Below, in pieces: positions 51,918 to 58,845 of a DNA stretch of 58,845 nucleotides (the first letter of the stretch is position 1; every line of letters starts with the position of its first letter). The DNA comes from a virus. The notes below the pieces were generated by a model. It did not search any database. It was not told where the DNA came from and saw only the letters and a program-made list of their open reading frames with translations. A program made the translations under genes and the position numbers. The stretch spans positions 1-58,845 of the IMG/VR virus record IMGVR_UViG_3300009503_000037. One strand, written 5' to 3'.

Positions 51918-53513
51918 TCAAATTCCCTCCTCCAACTTTTTAGGGTTTACTTCAAACGTGGAGATTGGTACTTCGTTGGTCTCACCTTCATAGCAAAGAG
52001 AGACAGAGTAATTGGTTACCGATGCTATCATCTCAAGAACTTTCTCCGTGTATTCTTTATCTAGTTCTCTCCCATCATACTTGCAAGAAAGTCTTATACG
52101 TCCCGAATAACAGGATTGGACCTCAATCGTGGGCAATGAAGGATAAATCCATGACTTAAGTATTAGTTTTCGTAATTTCGAAGGGTTCGTATCTTTAACG
52201 ACGAATCCTTCTAATCCTGGATAGTTATCAATGTCTTGTCTTTCATACAAATAGATACCTTGCTTCTTAATAAAATCCTCCGTTAGAAACTCATACATAA
52301 AAGACCAGTCATTCATTACCTCAACAACTTCTAGAACCTTTCTTATACCAGGAGACAATTCAACGTTCTCTTTGTCACCAGAAGAGGAGGAACATAGAGG
52401 GAAAGCACTTGGGGGTCTATTCCAAGTATCTTTTTCTTTCTGTTTTTGACACTCATTGTACTCATCCCCATAGCGCCCTTTATTCCATCGATCTTCAATA
52501 TCAAAGAACATGTTACAAGCAACATTATATGGATTTAACTTTAACCTAGATCTAGATCTAACCAGAGAATCATGGTAGATATAATCCCCGTACTCCTCAG
52601 TGCTAATAAGATCGAGATCGTATAGTCGGTTCATAACTTTAGTATGGATATATGTGGCGAATCCCTCATTCATAAAATGAACAAGATAGCGAGGCTTAAT
52701 AGTTCGATTATAAATTCTAATGGTCTCAAGGATGTCATTAACCCAATCTGGGAGGTTACAGTAATCAATTATCACTCTTAAGATGTCTTGGGTGGGCCGA
52801 ATGGGGTTCTTATTTCTAAGTACATCTCGAAATTGATCATCAGTCAAAATGATGTTATTCTCAGATGTAGGAGAAATAAGGTCAGAAAACATTGAACTAT
52901 TATGATTATTTCCTCGCCTTTCTTTCTTTCGTTCAAGATACTTAGTAAAGATCTTTTCTTTTAGTTCTTGTTCCGTTTCGGTTCTATCCACGTCTACGTT
53001 GTATGATAAAGCATGCGCCAAATCCACAACTTTTTCCACAGCATCGATACCATAAGCTGCCTCGTAAGCTTGAAATCTTTGATTTGCCGAAGAAAGAACA
53101 TCTGCTAACGTATCACATGGAGCCAGCTGGAGAAATCTATTAGCATGGTAAAAATGACAATGTCCATAGACATGAGCTATAGTCATAATATGACATGCAA
53201 TCTTATTCGTATTCATCAAGAAAGCCCTATGGGGATTTCCGTAACAAACAACCTCATAGGGAAGAGTTTGTGCCCCCTTCTCAAACATTGTTCTTAGTCG
53301 TTCGTAATTCCTACCAAACTTCCAATTAGATATCTGAGTAGGATAGAAATATGCCATAATCTCTAGCATCTTCTGTGGAGGAACAATATCAAACTCAACT
53401 CTCGAAACAATAAGGCCAAGTTCCTCTCTACAGATATTCTTAATGGCCTCGTCTAGATCTTCTAATCTTTCGTCGTGCCAAACACTAGGGTTCTTTGCAA
53501 CTATGATATCCAT
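51918..53513 (-). CDS. SpoVR/YcgB family protein
   Basis: 531 residues (E. coli YcgB is 510). Conserved family features: the N-terminal aromatic/basic block AYFYPTQISNWKFGRNYERLRTMFEKG, VCYGNPHRAFLMNTN, IMTIAHVYGHCHFYHAN, and the C-terminal SLCYEG-type end. The 'H.YGHC.F...N' block matches the SpoVR motif 'H..gH..ff.nn'. The middle (GGHY-like 'HFMNEGFATYIHTKVMNRLYDL') is the conserved EGxA...H block. SpoVR acts downstream of PrkA and the YeaH/YhbH protein in spore cortex formation and in stress responses of non-sporulating bacteria. Third gene of the trio on this strand, 16 bases after the YeaH-like gene. Confidence 0.9.
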   Translation of the reverse strand: MDIIVAKNPSVWHDERLEDLDEAIKNICREELGLIVSRVEFDIVPPQKMLEIMAYFYPTQISNWKFGRNYERLRTMFEKGAQTLPYEVVCYGNPHRAFLMNTNKIACHIMTIAHVYGHCHFYHANRFLQLAPCDTLADVLSSANQRFQAYEAAYGIDAVEKVVDLAHALSYNVDVDRTETEQELKEKIFTKYLERKKERRGNNHNSSMFSDLISPTSENNIILTDDQFRDVLRNKNPIRPTQDILRVIIDYCNLPDWVNDILETIRIYNRTIKPRYLVHFMNEGFATYIHTKVMNRLYDLDLISTEEYGDYIYHDSLVRSRSRLKLNPYNVACNMFFDIEDRWNKGRYGDEYNECQKQKEKDTWNRPPSAFPLCSSSSGDKENVELSPGIRKVLEVVEVMNDWSFMYEFLTEDFIKKQGIYLYERQDIDNYPGLEGFVVKDTNPSKLRKLILKSWIYPSLPTIEVQSCYSGRIRLSCKYDGRELDKEYTEKVLEMIASVTNYSVSLCYEGETNEVPISTFEVNPKKLEEGI

Positions 53514-53529
53514 ATGCTTTTCGCCTCTT

Positions 53530-54909
53530 TTAAGACAGTGTTAGAATAGATGTAAGAATCGAACTAATATGATTTTTCTGTGCTGCCTTACATGCAACGA
53601 AATGAGAAGATTGAACTTTTCGAAAGTACATTCTTGGGTCGTTCTTAATCTGTTGCATAGAAAATTCTTTTGTAAAAGTATCTAAAAGAGACAAACTATA
53701 TGCGATTGATACGTTTTCTTGTGGTTGGATCTCGCAGTAACAAAACAAATTAATTTGTTTAGCAAGAAACTTGGTAACTTCCTCGACGGTAGCCTTTTCA
53801 TCAAAATCTTCCCCATCACTGATATACATTGCATATACGTTATAATCAGAAACTGGGAACTTAGTCTCAGTTAGTTCGCTAGCTAATCTTATCGCAGTTG
53901 CACAACGAGTTCCGCCAGATTCCCTTCTTGTAAAAAATGACTTCTCGTCCGTTACCCATGCAGTATCGGTATGATTTATGAATACAATCTCCACATTATC
54001 ATATCGATTTCTAAGAAACTCCGTTAACCAAAAGAACAAAGCCCTAGAATAATACTTCTTGTCATCATCCATAGACCCAGAAATATCCATCATGCAAAAT
54101 AGAACACAATCAGATACTAACTCGTACTTTATATCATATTGTTTGAACCTAGCATCATCATCTTCTACAAAAAAGTCTGCTTTGGTCTCTTCTTTCTGCT
54201 CGTTTCGAATCTTATCTAGAACTTCTTGAAGATCACCAGCCGCAGCATGTTCTTTGAAAAAAGATAAGGCCCTAGATAAATCTCCATGAAAATAATCTAG
54301 AACCAAGAACGCATCCTCTTCAGAACACCCAGTCTCAGAAATCAATTCTTCTACGTATGCAATTGATCTTTTAAAAGATTCCCTTACAGATCGTTTCTTA
54401 TGTAAAGTATAATAAGGACCATGTTTTCGAATAGAATCAAAAACAAAACCAGTGCTTCTAACTTTCTTGGTCTTTTTCAATTCTATGTACGGAAGTTGTA
54501 AGTCTTCAAACATCAACTTAATAATAAACCCAATTGAGACTTCCGTATCAAATTCTTCTTCATCTTCTTCTTCCCCGCCTCCTCCGGGCCCACCACCCCC
54601 AGCAACTCCTTGTTTTGGCCATGAAACAATAACATCTCCTGGTTTATTGGGATCTGCAGGATCAGAGCTTTGACCAATTCCTTGCTGAGATTCATCTTCT
54701 GGGTCTTTGAACTTGAAATAGTAATCTTTAAGTCCTCGTATTCTAACTCGAATGGTTCTCCCCTTATCATCTTCCGTTACGATAGGGGTGGAGGAAACGA
54801 TTCCTTTAATGTTTTTTGTAATTTGATCTAGGATTTTAGCCCTATGCCTAGCAACATCTCGTTTTCCTTTTTCAGAAAGGCTCCAGTCACTGTATACAAG
54901 AACAGACAT
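53530..54909 (-). CDS. YeaH/YhbH family (DUF444) VWA protein
   Basis: 459 residues from ATG 54909, preceded by GAGGAAA; a GTG at 54930 is not supported. The N-terminal basic region (SEKGKRDVARHRAKILDQITKNIK) is typical for the family; a Gly/Glu-rich insertion lies at ~105-125. The C-terminal VWA has MIDAS DISGSM near 275, the GGTRC Thr near 330 and ISDGEDF. In bacteria this protein is encoded next to the PrkA kinase and is its partner. It lies 27 bases after the PrkA-type gene. The family is well known from sequence (E. coli YeaH, 427 residues), yet its biochemical activity is undefined. Confidence 0.9.
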   Translation of the reverse strand: MSVLVYSDWSLSEKGKRDVARHRAKILDQITKNIKGIVSSTPIVTEDDKGRTIRVRIRGLKDYYFKFKDPEDESQQGIGQSSDPADPNKPGDVIVSWPKQGVAGGGGPGGGGEEEDEEEFDTEVSIGFIIKLMFEDLQLPYIELKKTKKVRSTGFVFDSIRKHGPYYTLHKKRSVRESFKRSIAYVEELISETGCSEEDAFLVLDYFHGDLSRALSFFKEHAAAGDLQEVLDKIRNEQKEETKADFFVEDDDARFKQYDIKYELVSDCVLFCMMDISGSMDDDKKYYSRALFFWLTEFLRNRYDNVEIVFINHTDTAWVTDEKSFFTRRESGGTRCATAIRLASELTETKFPVSDYNVYAMYISDGEDFDEKATVEEVTKFLAKQINLFCYCEIQPQENVSIAYSLSLLDTFTKEFSMQQIKNDPRMYFRKVQSSHFVACKAAQKNHISSILTSILTLS

Positions 54910-54936
54910 ATTGCTTTCCTCACATAGCACAATATC

Positions 54937-56928
54937 TTAAGATTCTTTTCTTAGAATCTCACCTACAAAACTAAGAAGGACTGAAGCGCACTCATCACAG
55001 TAGCCTCGTTCTTTTAGTCGCTCAATTACTTCGTTTCTTTTCTCCTTAGTTTTTTCTCCTATAGAGGCTTTATCGGTAAGAGTCAAATTAACCACATCTT
55101 CTAAGACTGACATAAGCTTCTTTTCAATTCCATCTCTTAGTACCGAGTAAGACCTAAATGTAAATGGCTCTCCTTTTTCCAGGCACCTAGATTTGTATAC
55201 AAAGATGCTCTGTCTAAATTCCTTGACGGATGACTTGGGAATACCAATCACCTCTTCAATATCCCTCATAAGCTTCTCGTCTGGTTCCAGAAGCTCTCCT
55301 GTGACACTATCAGTAACTTTCTCATTACAACAATATGCAGTCACATTTATCATGTAATTATCAAATAGGGATTGGGCTTGCTCCTCGTATGCGTGGAGAA
55401 ATGCCAAATTAACTTCCTTCTTAGCAATTTCCTTGTATTCTGATAGGATAGAATCTTTCTCCCCAGATAAAAGCAACATAAACTTATTCCTATCATCATC
55501 GGTAAATCCAACATGATGGTCAAAATGAGAACTCAAAGCCCGAATAATATCTATTGGGTTTACACACTTTTTATGCTCTTTTGTACCAAGGGCTATATTA
55601 ATAGCATTGATGATAAATCTAGGAGAAATTCCAGTCATTCCTTCTCCTAGTTGCCGACTTTCTTGAAAGATTTCTCGAATATTGTACTCCTTGCTATCAG
55701 TAGCCGGGATTGTGTCTCCATTGTAAAGTTTCATTTTCGTGATTAGGGATGGAACAAGAGAACTTTCCTTCAAGCGACTCAAGACAGCATACTGGGCTGC
55801 CACCTTCAAGGTATGAGGTGCAATATGAATATTTTTAAATTCAGATTCTCGAATCATTTTGTCGTAAATCTTAATCTCATCATCAACTCTTAGATTCCAT
55901 GGAACTTGAACCACGTACATCCTATCATGGAGAGCTTCATTTTCTTTCGCACTTTTGAACCTTTCATATTCGGTTTGGTTAGTATGCCCTACCACCAAAC
56001 AATCAATAAAGATTTGTGGGAAACCAGGAACTTTTAGCATCTGTTCTTGAGCTACCGTTATTAGAATATAATGAAATCGAACATCTGCTTTCAGTAGCTC
56101 AATGTACTCCATTAATCCCCGATTAGAAACTTCTATCTCTCCATTAAATTCAAAAGCCCTAGGATCTGTTTCTCCATACCGGGCCATTTTAGACAAATTA
56201 ACACGACCTATTAGCTCAGACACATCTTGAGACTTTGGATCGGATGGCAAAAATGTCCCGATTCCAACCCTTCGTCTTTCAGAAAGAAGAAATTGCTCTA
56301 CTGGAACTTGATCCCAAGCAACATGACCATCAGAATCTGTAAACTTCTCATCTAACATCCTTTGGCAAGAGGGACACAACGTCCCATTTATACTAACTCC
56401 GAGTATCTTGGACCACTCTTCCCTCTGTTCAAAAGGAATGAGATTCAAAGGATCTTCATTAAGAGGACATCCTTGTATACGGTAAATTGGAAGATCAAAT
56501 TGTTCTAAACCTCTCTTCAACCAATACACAATAGTAGACTTACCACTGGCAACCGGACCAACTAAAACTAGAATCCTTTTACTTGTTTCAGTTTTTCTAG
56601 AGGCAGCTTTTAAGAAAGAAACAAGATCATGTATCGCCCAGTAAGAGCCATAGATTCTCCCCTTCTCCTCAAAAAAGTTATAAGAAACCAAGTCATCATA
56701 GCCTTTGATTTTTAGATCTCGGTCGACATCTTTGGTTCCTTCAGCCATGATCATTTTGTAAATACGACTCGGGGCGGAGCAAGCAATTTCAGGATTCTCT
56801 TTCACTTTCTTTAGGTACTCAGCGCAAGTTCCTCGCCATAGTTTACGGGGTTTCGATTGAGTTAATTTTATTAGCTCATCAATTTCATCTGATTGCACCC
56901 CTTTGTTCTCAACCCTTTCTTCCGTCAT
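54937..56928 (-). CDS. PrkA (YeaG) family serine kinase / AAA+ protein
   Basis: 663 residues (E. coli YeaG is 644), AAAGGAGG upstream of ATG 56928. Walker A GPVASGKST (124-132) in an AAA+ domain, family-specific CPLNEDPLNLIPFEQRE and GTLCPSCQRM segments, FEFNGEIEVSNRGLMEYIE, and the SPRFIINAINIAL line at the sensor-2 side. The C-terminal ~200 residues are the PrkA kinase-like region (ANLAF..YEEQAQSLFDNYMINVTAYC, then VTGELLEPDEKLMRDIEE). PrkA proteins govern stress and sporulation responses and have reported kinase and AAA+ protease activities. First gene of the PrkA-YeaH-SpoVR trio. Confidence 0.92.
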   Translation of the reverse strand: MTEERVENKGVQSDEIDELIKLTQSKPRKLWRGTCAEYLKKVKENPEIACSAPSRIYKMIMAEGTKDVDRDLKIKGYDDLVSYNFFEEKGRIYGSYWAIHDLVSFLKAASRKTETSKRILVLVGPVASGKSTIVYWLKRGLEQFDLPIYRIQGCPLNEDPLNLIPFEQREEWSKILGVSINGTLCPSCQRMLDEKFTDSDGHVAWDQVPVEQFLLSERRRVGIGTFLPSDPKSQDVSELIGRVNLSKMARYGETDPRAFEFNGEIEVSNRGLMEYIELLKADVRFHYILITVAQEQMLKVPGFPQIFIDCLVVGHTNQTEYERFKSAKENEALHDRMYVVQVPWNLRVDDEIKIYDKMIRESEFKNIHIAPHTLKVAAQYAVLSRLKESSLVPSLITKMKLYNGDTIPATDSKEYNIREIFQESRQLGEGMTGISPRFIINAINIALGTKEHKKCVNPIDIIRALSSHFDHHVGFTDDDRNKFMLLLSGEKDSILSEYKEIAKKEVNLAFLHAYEEQAQSLFDNYMINVTAYCCNEKVTDSVTGELLEPDEKLMRDIEEVIGIPKSSVKEFRQSIFVYKSRCLEKGEPFTFRSYSVLRDGIEKKLMSVLEDVVNLTLTDKASIGEKTKEKRNEVIERLKERGYCDECASVLLSFVGEILRKES

Positions 56929-57040
56929 CTTGTAAGTCCTCCTTTGTATCTCGTTGCAATCAGTTATGTGTGAATATATACTAACCTAGGTAAACTATGA
57001 ACATCCATGGGTCTATACCACCTCCTTCTTCTTTCTTCCT

Positions 57041-58096
57041 CTACACAAAGTTACCAACATAGGAATTGACGCTGGAAGAAATGTCAAGTAAGTTTGAAAT
57101 CTTACCTAGTAATATAGAAATAGTAGGTTCAAGACCAACACTTCGAACTTTCTCTTTAGGAAGAACAAAACCTCCCGCATCTCGATGCCCACCACCAGAA
57201 AATTCTTTCTTTAGAAACTTACCGATATCAAAATCTGAGTCGCGAGGAACAAAGGGGCTTCTTGCCATATGGACTTTAGTTCTTCCATCTTCCAGTTTCT
57301 GGCAGAAGATAACATAGTTTACGGTAGGAAACAAAGAAAATATATACAAGGAAGAAATAATGACTTGTGATAAATCTGGAATGATGCATACTAGAACCCT
57401 AATCAAACCATCTGATACATTGTATATCTTAGAATGCTTTCTAAGAATATCAAAGCCCAAGTCTCTCTTCACCCGAGCTTCTTCATAAAGATTATGAATC
57501 TTGGAACTTTCCATAACCAAAGAACAATCCCCTTGGAATGAAAACAGCAAGTAAACTATGTCTCGGACGACGTCGTTAGGAATATTTCTATCTTGAAGGA
57601 GAAGGTTAAGTTTTAAAACTGGATGGTCCAATCTTGTAACATCTCCTGGCGACGAATATGAAGCAGAATCAATGGTATCCGTCCAAGATACAAGCTCATG
57701 AAAGGCCTCATTTTGATAACCAAAGAAATCAAAAAGTTTTGTATATAACAAACTAGAACAAGACCTGCTTCTTGGAGAAACAAGGAGAACTCGACTTGGT
57801 TTATTTCTAGAACTTAGACATGGAACTCGGCCGCTATGATGGTCAAACCAAAAGTCAGAATCTGGGTGATCTTCAAAATCTAGAACCCAGTGTTCGGTAT
57901 CAGAAAAGTCTTGTTCTCTCCAATCTACCAAGTCCTCATAATCTACACAAACTAAACGAACGCTTAGAGGAGAACACCCTCTTCCCTTTATAAGATAATC
58001 GTATAAGAGAGTAGCACTAACAACTCCATCTAAATCTTTATGGTGACTAATTGTATAAGTCTTTTGACTTTGTTGCTCAAGGAAGCAAAGACCCAT
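57041..58096 (-). CDS. DHH/DHHA1 phosphoesterase (NrnA/RecJ-type)
   Basis: 351 residues. HKDLDGVVSA (HxDxDG) near residue 20, DFEDH near 75, FDHHSG (the DHH motif) near 90 and, at the C-terminal side, SGGGHRDAGGFVLP, the DHHA1 substrate-binding GGGH motif. This complete set fits nanoRNase/oligoribonuclease (NrnA) or cyclic-dinucleotide phosphodiesterases rather than the longer RecJ. It could recycle nucleotides or destroy cyclic-dinucleotide defence signals; the sequence does not decide. ATG 58096 is coupled to the stop of the actin-like gene (no gap). Confidence 0.85.
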   Translation of the reverse strand: MGLCFLEQQSQKTYTISHHKDLDGVVSATLLYDYLIKGRGCSPLSVRLVCVDYEDLVDWREQDFSDTEHWVLDFEDHPDSDFWFDHHSGRVPCLSSRNKPSRVLLVSPRSRSCSSLLYTKLFDFFGYQNEAFHELVSWTDTIDSASYSSPGDVTRLDHPVLKLNLLLQDRNIPNDVVRDIVYLLFSFQGDCSLVMESSKIHNLYEEARVKRDLGFDILRKHSKIYNVSDGLIRVLVCIIPDLSQVIISSLYIFSLFPTVNYVIFCQKLEDGRTKVHMARSPFVPRDSDFDIGKFLKKEFSGGGHRDAGGFVLPKEKVRSVGLEPTISILLGKISNLLDISSSVNSYVGNFV

Positions 58097-58845
58097 TTAG
58101 TCCCCCTCTTTCTCCGTTGGTTCTTTAGTGGGTTCCTCTTCTTTATGTTCAATGGTTAGTTTCTTCCAAATTCCTCTAGATACGGATAAAAGAAGACTAG
58201 TTGCTGGTCTAACCTCTTTAATCTGAAAAGGGAATTCTTTCTCTGCTAATACGCTCCTAAACAAATCAATAAAACCAGGAACGGAGCTCGTTCCACCAGC
58301 AACGACTATACTAACTGGTTCATCTAGGTCAATATCCACATCCTTCTCAAACTTCCGCAAAATATGATTGCAAGTGTAAGAAAGCATCGATCTATAGTAG
58401 TAATGCAAAGCCTCGACTACCCGTCTTGTCTTTCGATCTGGATACTGGTGGAAATCTTTGCTTAGGTCAAAACTTCTCTCTTTAATTAAAGTAACCCTAT
58501 TGGGAACCATCCCTAAGGAATCAGCCACCATCTCATCTATCCAGTCTCCAGATGCGGATGTTGAGAATGAAACTGCAGGAACTCCTTTATAACAAACACA
58601 AACATTAGTCATACCAGCTCCAAAAGAAATTCCAATGCCTGTATAGCCAGTATCTTGTAAAGAATCGTAAACAATCGCTAGTCCTTCATTTATTGGAATC
58701 GGATCTTTAAATCCCAGAGTTTTAAGCATTCGTTCTATAACCTTCGTATGATAGATCGTAGACTTGGTGCTATCTACGGGAGAACCAGGTACGGAGTAAC
58801 CACAGATTGCGTTACCCGCATTCTGAATTATTTTTTCTCCGATAA
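58097..58845 (-). CDS. Actin-like ATPase (MreB/ParM/Hsp70 fold), 5' truncated by window edge
   Basis: The frame continues to the window end: upstream of ATG 58729 the translation reads GYSVPGSPVDSTKST and IYHTKVIERM without a stop, so the N-terminus with the first phosphate loop lies outside. Visible: NEGLAIVYDS, TGIGISFGAGMTNVCVCYKG (the phosphate-2 loop), a WIDEMVADSLGM helix and SIVVAGGTSSVPGF (the adenosine motif). This matches sugar-kinase/Hsp70/actin ATPases such as ParM, MamK or the phage actin-likes. The C-terminus has a Glu/Lys/Thr tail. The role may be DNA positioning or segregation in the cell; the truncation prevents subfamily assignment. Confidence 0.8.
   Translation of the reverse strand, partial: IGEKIIQNAGNAICGYSVPGSPVDSTKSTIYHTKVIERMLKTLGFKDPIPINEGLAIVYDSLQDTGYTGIGISFGAGMTNVCVCYKGVPAVSFSTSASGDWIDEMVADSLGMVPNRVTLIKERSFDLSKDFHQYPDRKTRRVVEALHYYYRSMLSYTCNHILRKFEKDVDIDLDEPVSIVVAGGTSSVPGFIDLFRSVLAEKEFPFQIKEVRPATSLLLSVSRGIWKKLTIEHKEEEPTKEPTEKEGD

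Overview
The window is a piece of a large, AT-rich, contractile-tailed (T4-like, myovirus-type) bacteriophage genome. It shows the T4 head-gene order portal, prohead protease, scaffold-like coiled coils and major capsid protein. It also holds a tail-sheath gene, baseplate and fibre genes, a PAAR/peptidase tail-tip protein and a muramidase. TAA, TAG and TGA all end genes and most genes have AGGAGG-type ribosome binding sites, so the standard bacterial code applies. The host is not identifiable. A lipoprotein/C-terminal-membrane (u-spanin-like) protein and a heptosyltransferase-like enzyme mildly favour a diderm host. Both edges cut genes: the portal on the left and an actin-like ATPase on the right.

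Layout. 1-4.8 kb (+): head morphogenesis, closed by a strong intrinsic terminator. 4.9-13.1 kb (+): a MucR-type zinc-finger protein, a 1314-residue fibre with Ig-like repeats, and two radical SAM/SPASM enzymes translationally coupled to it; the second is fused to an HExxH peptidase-like domain. 13.1-18.2 kb (+): coiled-coil proteins, a PAS protein, an ATP-dependent DNA ligase and small membrane proteins that may act in lysis. 18.2-20.1 kb (-): a third radical SAM enzyme and a thymidylate-synthase-family enzyme. 20.3-29.6 kb (+): baseplate-like proteins, a collagen-like fibre with Gly-Tyr/Phe-Ser triplets, lectin-like modules and the tail sheath. 29.7-30.5 kb (+): a membrane-anchored ClpP/SppA-type protease carrying CxxCH.

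30.8-58.8 kb is entirely on the minus strand. It holds a glycosyltransferase/PIG-L deacetylase pair, a DHH-motif protein, and a RavA/ViaA-like (MoxR AAA+ plus VWA) module. Next comes a GC-rich island with two stand-alone DnaJ-type zinc-finger genes, each preceded by a copy of the same structured RNA element, then tRNA-Leu(UAA). After that come two glycosyltransferases, a block of virion proteins, the M15 peptidase-PAAR fusion, a GT9-like glycosyltransferase and a GH108 muramidase. The block ends with a complete PrkA-YeaH/YhbH-SpoVR operon, a DHH/DHHA1 phosphoesterase and the actin-like ATPase.

Three systems stand out. (1) A candidate phage-encoded peptide-modification system: the fibre ends in a short Gly/Pro/Cys tail (Cys at 1302, 1307 and 1311) and the next two genes, coupled by overlapping start and stop codons, are SPASM radical SAM enzymes, one carrying its own metallopeptidase-like domain. 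(2) Two different AAA+/VWA modules of bacterial stress physiology (PrkA/YeaH/SpoVR and RavA/ViaA) in one phage segment. (3) A duplicated, pseudoknot-capable 5' leader RNA with compensatory base changes ahead of the two zinc-finger genes. Functions are inferred from motifs read by eye; no database search was possible.
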